Below, piece by piece: positions 35,640-46,930 of a stretch of DNA of 64,000 bases (its first letter is position 1; the number at the start of each line of letters is the position of its first letter). The notes below the pieces were generated by a model, which worked only from the letters and a program-made list of their open reading frames with translations, was not told the origin of the DNA and searched no databases. The DNA is taken from contig OX352774.1 in assembly GCA_947095535.1 (NCBI GenBank), positions 211,160,965-211,224,964 on the forward strand. Direction: 5' to 3'. The stretch is from Poecilobothrus nobilitatus. Lineage: Eukaryota > Arthropoda > Insecta > Diptera > Dolichopodidae. Position numbers and translations under genes: made by a program.

Positions 35640-36800
35640 AGCAATTCATTTAGAAACACTATATGTCCACAATTTCATGTCGTTTCTCAAGGTTATTCAG
35701 ATATAATAGGTTTAACTGATGTTCATAAGGTAGCAAATCCAATGGGTTACGCCTATTTATATGAATCACCCATTCATATAGCAGATTCAATTCTATTTAT
35801 ATGGACCTTGTAAAATAGACTCTATATTTGACTAGTATATTTCAAATTAGGTCTTAAAAGGTAAGTATAAAGATGTTTAAACATATAAGGATCATGAAAT
35901 TCTCTTACCTATCATAAAACCAAACATAGAATTGGATTTGTTCAAAATGTTATTAAAGTGAGAGTGAAATAATAATTTACTATCAAAAAACACTTCTAAA
36001 TCTTTTGTTAAGGCGACTTTGGGAATGATTTGTTTGTTAAAAGAGAACATTTTCGAAATAAAAGTGAAGATAATAATAGCGCATTTATTAATATTTAGAA
36101 GAAGATTCTTGTAAATATACCAATTATAAACGTGGTTAAGATGTACTTTTAAAGTAGATCTTCTATAGTTATAATTTTACAAATATTTTCATATCGTCAA
36201 CATAAATTCTAATTTTACTATTATAGAAGTATAGTATTATAGAAGTATATACGTTATTAATGGAAACAATAAAAGATAGAGATGACTACTGTGTATGAAT
36301 GTATTTATTTTGGAACGGGAAAGAAATTTTTGATCTAAATAAAACCATGTAGATACGATCAGAAAGGCAAGAATGTACAACTTAGTGAAATTAGAAGAAA
36401 ATCGTAAGTTTTTAACTTAAAAATGATAACATCATGAGGAACAAGATCGAAAATTATACTAAAATTGGTATAAAATTTATCAGTTTAAAAATCGTCCTTT
36501 ATATTTTTGAGAAAAGTAAAAGTCGTTCAAAAAGATTAATAATAGTGGATTTAAACTTAATAAAACCATCTTGATTCAAACCATCAAATTCAAAAAATTT
36601 AGGAAGATAATTTAGTAATAGGATGATAATTAGTGATGTTATTTTTGAAATATTTGTTATTAATAGATTTAATAACAGCATCCTTCCAAACTGAAGACCG
36701 AAGACAGTGATAAGTTAAATAATTATGACAGTACGTCAGCGAGAGCGGTAGAATAAGGATAGTTTAGGAATACCGTCACTTCTTGGACAGAAATTATATT
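35640..36800 (-). pseudogene. Decayed LINE reverse transcriptase
   Basis: Reading the - strand from 36,800 down, RT landmarks appear in order across all three frames. SDGIP is near 36,775. WKDAVIKS is near 36,685, followed by NYHPITKLSS (the YRPIS motif). FDLVPHDVIIFKLK stands for the AFD..NH..L..KL region. The active-site block YVDDMKIF at 36,181-36,204 still has the paired Asp. LLLNINKCAI is the K-rich motif after it, and KDLEVFFDSKLLFHSHFNNI corresponds to DLGV.FD..L.F..H. The C-terminal part follows: RPNLKYTSQI, HINRIESA, LLPYEHQLNLLYLNNLEKRH (to about 35,680). Several stops and frameshifts separate these pieces. The stretch between the AFD-like motif and YVDD lacks a readable PQGS. It is inactive, and its clade is not assigned. 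The open frame 36,499-36,681 is a different frame of the same relic. Confidence 0.75.
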
Positions 36801-37497
36801 GACATATATTATCAAGTTTATTATATTTATAGGAATAGGAATTATAAATAGGTCTATTATATTTATAGGAATTATATTATCGCAAGTCTATTAAAATAAT
36901 AAGAAATAACATTTAAATCAAATTTAATATTAATAAGAGTTGTTTTAGGAAAATTATGAATTAGGAAGTTAGCTTAATTCAACAAAAAAGTCGAAGAAAA
37001 GTAATTGAAAAAAAAGTAAAATATTATCGATTTTAGTTTGAATTTTTGAAAATTCTTAAGATAGTTTACTTTTCCGAATTATATTGAAGTTTAATTCACT
37101 AATAAATATTATTATGAAAGATTTAAAAATATCTAAGTATATTTATCTCTATAGTAACTTAAGTATATCTAAGTATAATGCGTCAGTAATCACTATAGAC
37201 TGTAGGCTCGTAGTTTATCTTTAAAATGTAGGAAATCTAATCGTTTGTTTTAAGTTTTTCTTGATTTATGCCACGATGATAACACTCTGACGCAAGAAAC
37301 TTTGAAAATGGCTCAGATCCATTTCAGAAAGTTCACCTCAAATTTATTATTAAAAATCAATGATATTTTCGAGTTCAATTTAAAAGTAAATTCTATATAG
37401 TCCTTTCAATGTCATCAAGTGCTTGGTTCAATATCATCTTAGTCCTTAACTAAAACTATTGAGTTAAAATTTTAAATGTACGTGCAGTTGTATTTAA
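36801..37497. other. AT-rich non-coding DNA
   Basis: A small local repetition, TATTATATTTATAGGAAT, occurs near 36,822 and 36,856. It may include unrecognisable upstream LINE sequence. Nothing else is seen. Confidence 0.45.
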
Positions 37498-37539
37498 AAT
37501 AAGTGTCTGATTAAATATTTAATTAATCAGACACTTATT
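37498..37539. repeat. 42-bp palindrome (17-bp perfect stem)
   Basis: AATAAGTGTCTGATTAA, an 8-bp loop, then its exact reverse complement. The stem is not simple TA repeat, so chance formation is unlikely. It could be a cruciform-forming site, a tiny MITE remnant or part of a transcript hairpin. Confidence 0.8.
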
Positions 37540-38498
37540 ACTATATTTTATTAATTAATTAAAAATATTTAAAAGAAACACATTTAGTTATTTTAAAATT
37601 TTTCGAACATTTAAGAATTTTTAGTATTCTACATACCTAGATCTAGATCAGTAATAACATCATAGATTTTATAAAAATTGGAAGGATATTTTAATATATA
37701 TATATAATTTAATTTAAAATAGTAAAAAGAAATTAAATGTTAACAATACAGTAAATATTAAATGTAAATTAATTTAAATCTACACACATATTTATTTTAA
37801 ATTCATACATATTAAAATGAAACAAAACAAAAAACAACATAAAACAAAAGTAAAATGTCTTTATTTTTGGTAATTTCGGATTAAGTTTTCATGTTAATTT
37901 TATTAACATTTATATGTATAAGATATTAATGTTAATATATGTATATTTTATATATGTTTATGGTGATTGTAAGTTGCCGGAAATAATTAATTGAATTGTG
38001 CCCTTTAATTACAAGTTTTTTTTAGAAAATTTATGTAATTTTACACAAAAAAAAAAAATAACAAAAAACGAAAAAAACCTTATCAACATTTTATTCATAT
38101 GAATACATATTACATTAAATACATAAATTTAGGTACTTCTATTAAATATACATTTATGTATTGTTATGTAAGTTAGGATTGTTATTTAGGAAATCTAAAG
38201 GGATTTCTTTTTATTTAATTTTAATGTATATATATATATATATATATATATATTTTTGAAACATTTTTAAATCATTTTTAATAATAAAAATATAAACGTA
38301 AAGAAAAAAAAATTATATGTAGTTATCATGGTAATACATCTATTAAACCCATGTTTAAATTATATCCTAATCAAAATAAAAATAAAAAATAAAAAAAAAA
38401 AAATCGTAGAAACATATAGAATCCTTTTAAAAATTAATAGAAATTCATTCAATATAATAGGTGAATATATTAATACATAATATATTTTATTAGAATAA
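37540..38498. other. AT-rich non-coding DNA
   Basis: Holds a (TA)n run at 38,225-38,253. No gene is recognised. Confidence 0.55.
38225..38253. repeat. (TA)n microsatellite
   Basis: About 14 uninterrupted TA units. Confidence 0.85.
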
Positions 38499-38521
38499 CT
38501 TAACAGCACAGTGCTGTTAAG
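38499..38521. repeat. 23-bp perfect palindrome
   Basis: CTTAACAGCAC, one central A, then GTGCTGTTAAG. Perfect 11-bp arms with one central base. Confidence 0.85.
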
Positions 38522-38694
38522 GTAAAACTTTATTTTTTTACCTGTTTATTAATTTTGATTATTTTTCTTTTCATTCCAATACTGTATTCAGAGCATGGGG
38601 ACTTTATATGATGAGATTTTATATGTTGCTGTTATGTGGATATATGTATTTTGTATTATATGGGGATTCTGTTGGTGTTTTTTCTGTTAACAGC
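38522..38694. other. Spacer between palindromes
   Basis: T-rich sequence containing GTTAACAGC just before the next palindrome. It shares the GTTAA/CAGC words with the 38,499-38,521 palindrome. Confidence 0.4.
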
Positions 38695-38748
38695 TTTAGT
38701 TGATCTGACCAACATGTAATATGTTACATGTTGGTCATATCAACTAAA
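38695..38748. repeat. 54-bp near-perfect palindrome
   Basis: Arms of 25 bp (TTTAGTTGATCTGACCAACA then TGTAA) around a 4-bp centre TATG, with a single mismatch (C opposite T rather than G/A pairing). As RNA it would fold into a tight hairpin; as DNA it could extrude a cruciform. No target-site duplication or second copy was seen in the window. Confidence 0.85.
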
Positions 38749-39421
38749 TTTGTTCTATCTCTCCCTCTTTTCCAATCAGTCTTCTTTCTATTACTAGTTT
38801 CTCCATTTTACTTTACCGTTTCACAATGTGTCCAAAATAATTGACATAAAATTGCTTTATTTACTTCAGAAGTCTGCATTTTGCGTTAAGTTATTATAAA
38901 ATGGAAGTATTTGTGTGGTGTTATATTAATCATACTGATACAGAATAAGTAATCTTCAGTACATTCATAGTTCAAAACTTTCCATGGTCTAAGTTTTAAC
39001 AGCCTAATATGGAGCTTTCAAAAATATAATAGCATTTACAAGCCCATATTTTGTTGATTAATTTAATTGTATATTCTTTTGCCACTGACAATCTTCTTCC
39101 ATAACTTTTTTCAAAATATTTGATAAAGAATGAGAAAACATCTACACAATATGATAAAAGAAGTTGCAAAAATGCTTGAAAAGTTTTAAACACAAAGTTG
39201 TTAAAATTGAAGTAATCAATTTGCTGTAAAGTGTAGGTTGCAATTTAAAACAAAAATCTTTTGAATAAGCCTAAACATCAAATAGTTAATAACAAATAGT
39301 AAACCTACATTAATTGAACAAAAAAAAAGAAAAAATTAATGGATAAGAAAGAATAGGGGGTCTAAATTTTGAAAATTTTCACAACATGAAATCGGGAGTG
39401 TATTGAAACCTTGCTCTTTAT
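38749..39421. other. AT-rich non-coding DNA
   Basis: The - strand open frame 38,996-39,193 is somewhat less biased than most chance frames here (it contains GRRLSVAKEYTIKLINKIW). It has no recognisable motif and no flanking coding sequence, so I do not call it a gene. Confidence 0.45.
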
Positions 39422-39838
39422 TAAAATCTCCTGTTTCAAAATTTTGTGCTTTTATAAATCTTAGTTTTTAAAATCTCGCGTATCAAATTACGTGTCTCAA
39501 AATCTCGTATTATATGTGAAATTTTGAATTACGAGGGATCTTAGAATTGGATCTTAGAATTAAAAGTAGTTTTATACGCTTTTTCAGAGTATTTATATGT
39601 AGATGTGACATTCTGAATTAGGAGGGACTTAAGAGTTGTATTGTATATACAAAAATAAATAAATTTGAATTTTTTGTGAAATTTTTTTTATGGAATTTTT
39701 TTGTATAAATTTTATTTATTAGAATTTCATACTCAACGCGAAATTTAGAGACACAAGATTTTGAAACCAGAGATTTTGATACGTTAAATTTTAAAACGCA
39801 AGATTTTGAGACACTAGATTTAGAAACGCGAAATTTCA
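39422..39838. repeat. Foldback-like pair of inverted 15-bp minisatellite arrays
   Basis: The left array (39,422-39,525) is about six degenerate units of the type AAAATCTCCTGTTTC / AAAATCTCGCGTATC. The right array (39,735-39,838) is about seven units of the reverse complement type (GAAACCAGAGATTTT, GATACGTTAAATTTT, AAAACGCAAGATTTT, GAAACGCGAAATTTC). A 210-bp AT-rich centre separates them and contains the phrase GAATTA(C/G)GAGGGA twice (near 39,526 and 39,613). In the - strand frame 39,618-39,851 the right array translates as a 5-residue repeat of the form xxVSK, an artefact of the 15-bp period. Inverted arms made of short tandem sub-repeats are the known architecture of Foldback elements, but no identity to a named family is claimed. 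Confidence 0.65.
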
Positions 39839-40884
39839 TAGCCAACCGCATAAAATCACTTAAACCTTAGATTTTTTTACAAATTTTTTTGGATAAAATC
39901 TAAAATCATTGCCGGATACTGTGCCAAAATAAGAAAAAGAAAAATAAAAATTTGTTATTAAATATATGTGTGATATTAAATTAATTTTTTAGGAAAAGAA
40001 AAACTAACAGTAATATATATATTTGTATTAAAAGAGAAAACCAACAATTTGTGGGTTTAAAAAAATAAGGCTGATATTTTTTTTTTTTCTCCTTCAAAGC
40101 TAAAAACCTTAATAGGAAAAAAATAAAGTTTTAAAGTAGTTTTGTTTAGTATAAAAGGTGGAAATATTATAAAAATAGATAAAAAAAAACATTTCAACCA
40201 TTTTACCCTGTTTATGAAAAAAAGAAGTTTTTAATAGCTCAACAGTAAAAATAAGGTAGGTATGGGTTTTTTTTTTCTTTTTGTAAATTATTTAACTAAA
40301 AATTAAAGTTATGGTTTTACCTTATATTGTATAGAAACTTTTTATATTTTAACTAAATTTTATGGTAAAGAGTTAACCATACCATAAAATGTATATTTTA
40401 CTTGCCTATATTAATACATTTTTTATTAATTTTTAGAAAATGAAAAGAGAAATATATATGTATATATTGCATATATATGTATATATAATAATTATCTTCG
40501 AATTTTTTTTTATAAATTCTGTATATGTATTAAATTTTAGTTATATCAGAAAATGTGCTCATTGCAATTTTTGGCTTAACTATTACATAAGAAATTCAAA
40601 AAAGATTCAAAATAACGGTAATGTTACAATTAAATTAAGATAATATTTTTTTTTCAATAATAAACGTTGAAAAGTTTAAACTGTTTTTTTTTTTGACTCA
40701 CTTTATTAACTCAAATATTTAATTTACTAATTTCAAATTATTATTTTTAGCACATTTTTCAAAAAAAATTTGAAATGTTTGTTGATTAGTTTCAGTTTAT
40801 TCGTTTGCCTGTTGGTGTTGCCATTTTAGATAGAACAACAAATTATAATCATCGATAGATTTCCTAAAAAAAAATAAAGTTGTA
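39839..40884. other. AT-rich non-coding DNA
   Basis: No gene is recognised. The open frame 40,440-40,643 is low-complexity (runs of Ile, Tyr, Phe). Confidence 0.55.
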
Positions 40885-40985
40885 GAATAACTTTTTTATG
40901 TAACCCGACTCGTTGTCTAGTTACAACCCATTAAAGTTTGAAAAAGCCATATTTTCAAATGTGTATATTTCTGCTTTTGCCTTCG
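40885..40985 (+). repeat. Divergent fragment of the DINE-like element body
   Basis: Contains TATGTAACCCGACTCGTTGT, CTAGTTACAACCCATTAAAG, then TTTGAAAAAGCCATATTTTC. This lines up with the body of elements A and B (TTGTAGCCCCACCCGTTACG, GAGTTACAGCTCCCCAAAGG, then TTCAAAAAAAGCTCTATATT). Gaps are few but identity is modest, so it is an old copy or a related family. Neither the head nor the tail of the element is visible. Confidence 0.45.
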
Positions 40986-43189
40986 TTTCAGGTATTTCTC
41001 AGATAAAGATTTTAGATAGAACCTAGAGAATTTTGAGAGAAGAAAAATCTTTAAGAATTAGCAGAAATATATTTGTACCACCCACCCTCTGTAATATAAT
41101 CGGCTGCACATTTTTTTTTTTTTTTTTAAATAAAACCAAAAATTATATGTTTAACTTTATAATTTTATATGTGTTAGTGGTATTTGTTAGTTCTACAGGA
41201 TTTTCTTAAAAATGACGAAAAAGTCTTTTATTTTTCCACAATTTTTTCTGATATGATGGATTCTAAAAAAAAAATTATAAATTTTGGTTTTGGTACATTT
41301 ATTCTTAACACTGTTCTTATTATCTTTTAGAAAATGTGTGCCTTAAAAAAAATTTAGTCTGTATTCTGCGTATATTGTGTAATTTAAAATACTTTGACCT
41401 TTTTTTTTTTCACCGTTTCAGTTTAGTTTTACCTCGCAATAAAATTTTGGCATAAATGTCAATTTATTTATTAAATTCAAATCCCTTTTTATTTTATATT
41501 TTCGTTGTTTAACAAAGATAAGTTTATTTTCAGATGGCCCACCTTTTTGAGGCTACATTTATATATTGTGCAATTTTAAGAGCTGAGCTTTTCCTTTTTA
41601 AGTAAATTTCAAATATTTGAAGGAAATTTATGGTTTCTCTCATGAAAATATGTATAAATTGCAAAAAAAAAAAAACTTCCTCATTATTTTTCTTTTTTAC
41701 TCATCACAAATAACAAAAATAAAATAAGAAATGAATGTAATAAATACATCAATAGATAATGAAGTTGTCCAGTTATAAATTTCCTAAAGATTTTTACTAT
41801 TCTTTCAAATTACAAATAAAAAAAAATTATATTCAATTTAATTATAAAAAAATAAATAAATACTTTATTAGATTCGATTCGTCGATTTAATTCTTTTAAA
41901 ATTTTAAACTTATTTTTTATTTTTACGAAAAAATGAATTTATAAAAATTTTATTTTGGTTCAATAAAATTTTAGAACAAAAACAAAAAAAAAAAAAATGT
42001 AAAATGAAGTAATAAAAGTTTTAATAAAAAATTAAGAATAAAAAAAAATAAACAGCTTAATTACGCTTCTGTAATTTTTAAATGGAAATTATAACAATGG
42101 AAATACAATATATTTCAATCAAATTCAATTAAAAGAAAAGAAAACTTTAAAAGTTAAGCTTAAAATTATTTTAAAAACTTTCAAGGAAAATATAAAATGA
42201 GAAAATTTTGAAATTTGATTTTTTATTTTTCACTTGAAATATTATATATAAAATAATATATTTTTAAAATATATATTAAAAATTAAGTAGATTTTCAATT
42301 TTGTTTAAAATAGCATGAAAGAATTTGGTATTATGTTCTTAATTTTGTTTCTATAATGTTTAAAACTTTTTTTAAGGATTTTACTTTAATTTTAAATTCT
42401 ATAAATAACTCAATATATGTTGAAATTTTACTATCAATCAAATTCTATTATAAGTTTTTTTTTTTTTTAAGATAAGAACAAAAATAATTTTGCTCTTCTT
42501 TAAAAATAAACCAATTTCATATAAGTAGCAGTATTTTTATTTTTTCGTTTTTGCATAGATTTTATTTTATAAAATCATAAAATCTAACGAAAAATCTTTT
42601 AACTACTTTTTAACAATTTCCTTCTTAAGGCGGACTTAAATTTTCTGAATATAAAATAAACAAGCAGTTTTTCTATTGTTCTGATAAATAATCAAACCAT
42701 TGGAACAAATCAAAGAGTAGCTTTTCGAAACGATAAGTAATTAATGGTTTTCAAAAATAAATAAACTACAAATTATTTCAAATCTTTCTGATCTATTTAG
42801 CATTTTTCTTTATAATGTATTCAATGATTTATACAGCTTCTTTTTAATGAGGTAAATGATATATATTTTATATTTAAATTATATATTTTTATTTATTATT
42901 AATTATATATTTTATTCAAAGTAAGTTAATTTGAATGAAAAAAAAATTATTCATTCAAGATTGAAATTTTAATTTATAACTAATATTAATATTTCAAAAA
43001 TAAAATTTCATTAATATAAGTATAATAGCTCTTTGATGATCAAGATATTATGAATTCAATAAATTTTATTGATTACATTGATTATAATGATTTTCTTGAG
43101 AGTCACACAGAAATATTATTAATAATATTTATAAGTTTTATAAACTTTGATATTTTTAAGGTTAAGAATACAAATTTAAAAAGAGAGAA
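40986..43189. other. AT-rich non-coding DNA
   Basis: No gene is recognised in 2.2 kb. T/A runs are at 41,111-41,127, 41,401-41,411 and 42,457-42,468. Confidence 0.6.
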
Positions 43190-43201
43190 AACTTAAAACT
43201 A

Positions 43202-43481
43202 TTTTATTTATTTATTTATATTAATATTACATACATAAATGTAATGCAATATTATTGAACCATCGGCTACTAAGGCCATTATAGGTTTTTTTTTTTTTTT
43301 CTATTATTAAATTATATACTAATATTATTTATTTTGTTTATATTATATACTATATATTTACATTATATTTGGTCGTAAGGGGGGTATGTAAAGAAAAAAA
43401 ACTTACGACCTGTGCAGGGATCGAACCCACACTCCTTCGGTTAATACGCCACACGCCTACCAACTAGGCTACCGAAGCCCC
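43202..43481 (-). mobile_element. Full-length tRNA-derived SINE with 12-bp target-site duplication
   Basis: 280 bp on the - strand, bounded by AACTTAAAACTA at 43,190-43,201 and again at 43,482-43,493. The head starts GGGGCTTCGG. It has an RNA polymerase III box A (TAGCCTAGTTGG) and an exact box B consensus (GGTTCGATCCC), about as far apart as in a tRNA gene. A body follows with CATACCCCCCTTACGACC, then an AT-rich stretch, an A run, the tail module CTTAGTAGCCGATGGTTCAA, AATATTGCATTACA and a terminal AAAT array. It is not a tRNA gene: the acceptor stem does not close. Terminal AAAT repeats and target-site duplications imply insertion by LINE machinery; which LINE is unknown. Confidence 0.9.
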
Positions 43482-43493
43482 AACTTAAAACTA

Positions 43494-45221
43494 ATGTAAA
43501 TTACTGAAGTTTATGATTATGAAATATTGCATACTTTTAGGGAATTTATTTCGTAGATATTTTTATTCCATAGGTATTTCAATTGAAATTGATAAAGGTT
43601 AAGTATTTACAATTTTTCTATCATATTAAAAAAAAATCCAATTGAAATTTTTTTAATTAACATTATTTTTTTATATTTAATCAAAAAATGGCGTAATTAT
43701 ATTTTAATTTTTATTTTATAAGTACTTTATCTAGTGTATTTTATTTTTTCTTTCCCACTAAATCTATAATTAATTTAAAATTAATCTAATGGATTTCTAT
43801 TCATTTATTTATTTTTATTTACTTTTTTTTTCAAATTACATCTCTTCTAATTTTTTTTCAGCGCTATTAATATTATATAGTTATTGGCAATTCATTCATT
43901 ATTTTTTTTTGTTTGTTTTTTTTTTTTAAACCATTATTATATTATTTAAACTTAAACAAAAAGAACAATAAAAAATAGAGAAAACATAAACCATTAATAA
44001 AAAAAAAAATTTTTTTACCGTTAAATAATTAATTTTTAATAAAAATAATATTATAAAAGAAAAAAATTAATTTAAACAAAAATTAGCAATGATTAAACAA
44101 AGAACATTTTAATTCAAAAGTAAAATAAAAACTTTACTACTTGATATTATTTTTTATCGATTGTAAGGTCTTTGACTCAATAAATTTGTTCTAGCATATG
44201 GTAATAACGTTTTTTTATTTATTTCAAAAAAAAAAAACAATTATATTTTAAAAAAACTGATTTAAAATGTAAATAAATAAAAACTAGTTCAAATAATCTT
44301 AAGAACGCATTCATTTCTTCAGTAATTTTACAATTTCAAAATAGAAAAAAACGTTTAATTTTTAAAACTTAAATAGAATATTTTAGAAGTAAAAATCTTT
44401 TTGTTTTTGTTTTTTTTCAGAAGTAAAAATCTATTTTTAACTAATTGGTTGTGCATCAAGATAGAATTCAACATCATTATATCCAAATAATGCTTAATAA
44501 TTCATCCAGAAATTTTGCTGTTGTAGTAAAGGATTTTTTTTCAACTCAACTAATGCTAAATTATTAGAGTGTCCAGAAAGGAGGAAGCAGTGAATCTTAT
44601 CCAAAGTTAAACTAATCTATTAGTTAAACTAATAAACGAATGGATGTCAAAGTGTTTAATATTGTTGGAAATCAATCAAATCCCAAAATGTAGCCTGAAT
44701 TTATTAGTATTTCAATGCCATACCACGCTTTACATTATTTGTTTTTATTATTCTGTTAAAAATCTAAATAAAAGAACTTTTATTTATATTTCAAACAAAT
44801 TTATTAAATTTAGTACCTTGCAGTTTTATTTAAAATGGATATTTTTGTATTTTTAACTTAAGTAAAATATTTTTAAGAATAGTGTACCTAGTATCCTGGA
44901 TTAAAGGAAATAAATTTTTATAATATTAGTGATTAATAATAGTTACGTTAATTATTGACTTTTTCTGTATTATTATAGTATTTTAAAATAAATTACAATA
45001 AATCAATTAATATTATTATAAATTACAATATGTTTAAGTTTGTACTTGGACCGTAGTCTGAGCTGTATGGTCTGTTAATATTTACAACAATAAAAAAACA
45101 CAATTTATCGAGTTTTGCGAAAAACAATCAAAAATAAAAAAATGGCAAATAATATTACTAGTATTTTTAATCATGAAACTTTTAGTTTATTATAAAAAAA
45201 GAATAAAAAAAAATAAAAATG
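43494..45221. other. AT-rich non-coding DNA
   Basis: No gene is recognised. The frame 44,644-44,856 carries no motif. A short direct repeat (GTTAAACTAAT) is seen near 44,606-44,634. The last few hundred bases may hold the 3' untranslated part of the LINE that follows on the - strand. Confidence 0.5.
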
Positions 45222-46930
45222 TTACCCTTCCAACAGAAATACTTTAATTATTGTTTTGAACATAGTTAGATTCTCAATCCGTTTAAGATTCTCCGGCAGC
45301 TCGTTATACGCCTTTAAACAATTATATAGCCCGTTGTTTATTTAATTATTTATACGGAATAATGATAAGTAGTAATTTACCTGGATCAATCATCTTGTTT
45401 AAGATGAAATTATGCTTAATATCATGATTCACAATCTTAAAGGTTAAAACATATAGTTGCGAAACTATAATATATTTGCTGCAATATACTAAGTTTGCCG
45501 GATGTCGAATCGGCATATCGCTTAATTATTTTTCTGTTCAGATATAGTTTTGGAGCTCCGCCCCAAATTGGATTGAGATAACAGATGTGAGCTTTTATAT
45601 AAGAAGTGTAGATCATGTATAAGTATAGGATAAATACGTACGGTGCTATTATTTTATGCCATTATCAATGTGATTGCACCAGTTTACTTTATAATCTACA
45701 TTTAACCCTAAATAATTAAACTGTTTTAAATTTCAATATTTTTATTCCTAAAAGGTATTTGTGTTCCTAAATTCCAAGATTTATTTCCAAAAAGAATTAC
45801 TTTAGTTTTATTTATAATTAAACTGATCCTATGCTTATTTCACCATTCTTCAATTAAGTTCAGATCATTTAAAATTCAAAGCTTTATATTGTCTTCACTA
45901 TTTTCGCCGTATTTTAGGACCATCTGCATATAATTGCCTAACACCTCTAAAGTTTAGACGTGCTAGATCGTCAATATATATCTTAAAAAGATCAGGTCCC
46001 AAAATAGATCCCTGAGGAACACCCTTATATATAACCTTCTGAGTGCTAAATGTGTTATTTATACGATTTATTTACACTCTATTATATAGATACGACTCAA
46101 AAAACTCCAATTGTATTCTGGAAAAAGCGAAATTAGAGAGTAACAGCAACAAGATTTCGTGGTTGACACAATCAAATGCCTTTATCAGATCAAGTAAAAA
46201 GCAACTAGTATATTTTTTGCTTTCAATACCCTTCGATATGAAGTCTGTTAGATTTAGACATGCAACTGTAGTATTTGATTTTGATTGGAAACCAAATTGT
46301 TGGATACTTAAAATATCGTTGTTAGACATAAAAAAGTTCAATCTATTTTTTATAATTATTTCAAAAACTTGTGAAATAGCCGGTTGAATAGAAATGGGTC
46401 TATAGTTTGAGCAATCTGAATTATTTCCATTTTTATAAATAGGAACTATAATAGCAGTTTTAAGCTTTTGCGCAATAATACCGCTGGGAAACGATATATT
46501 AATTAACTTAACAAAAACTGGAACCAGTCTATCCGCAAAATTTTTAATAAATTTGGTAGAAATTTTATCACATCCTGTAGCTGCTGCCACATTTAATATG
46601 CTTATAGCTGTACTGACCTCTTCGGAATTTGTTATAGTTGAAAAGTTGCAAATTTGAAAAGGTGGTACGTAGGAATTGGGTCAAATAAGTATGATCAATG
46701 GTAGTATTGGGTACGTTAATTTCTTTCGTTACATTTACAAAAAAATTGTTAAAGCATTCCGAAATTTCTTTTTCATTATCTATTGTTTTATCATTCTGAC
46801 ATAACATTTTCATTAGTTTTTTCAATTCAAAGGTATGAGTGTTATATATGATTTCTTTTATAAATTCCAGAGTTTCTTAGTATTATTTGGGTATAGAGAA
46901 ATATTTAAATAGAAATATAAGCTGAAATTT
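45222..46930 (-). pseudogene. Decayed LINE, RT through C-terminus (CR1/Daphne-like)
   Basis: The best preserved LINE in the window, read from 46,930 down to the stop at 45,222-45,224. In order: NTKKLWNL (46,870s), the linker ISECFNNFFVNVTKE, a frameshift near 46,660, then ATGCDKISTKFIKN, NYRPISIQPAISQVFE, IQQFGFQSKSNTTVA, and the catalytic block FLLDLIKAFDCVNHEI (about 46,155-46,200). A stop follows at 46,072-46,074, then GVPQGSILGP (45,995-46,024) and LYAD at 45,922-45,933. A small deletion right there removes the second catalytic Asp and shifts frame. The C-terminus reads YNELPENLKRIENLTMFKTI. The endonuclease is missing, so the copy is 5'-truncated. The large open frame on the opposite strand (46,043-46,387) is a shadow of this RT. 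Confidence 0.85.

Noticed and set aside
35856..35866. AAAAGGTAAGTATAAAG, a good splice donor on the + strand
   Set aside because: It lies antisense within the decayed LINE at 35.6-36.8 kb and no coding frame leads into it.
38996..39193. 65-residue - strand frame with GRRLSVAKEYTIKLINKIW
   Set aside because: Less biased than most chance frames, but no motif, no splice context and no homology I can name.
39618..39851. Frame with a repeated xxVSK pentapeptide
   Set aside because: The 15-bp minisatellite produces it; the inverted partner array shows the DNA repeat is primary.
43400..43481. Apparent tRNA gene (box A and box B)
   Set aside because: The acceptor stem does not close, the sequence is followed by a SINE body and tail, and a target-site duplication flanks the whole 280 bp.
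46043..46387. 114-residue open frame on the + strand
   Set aside because: It is antisense to the well-supported LINE RT on the - strand and has no motif of its own.
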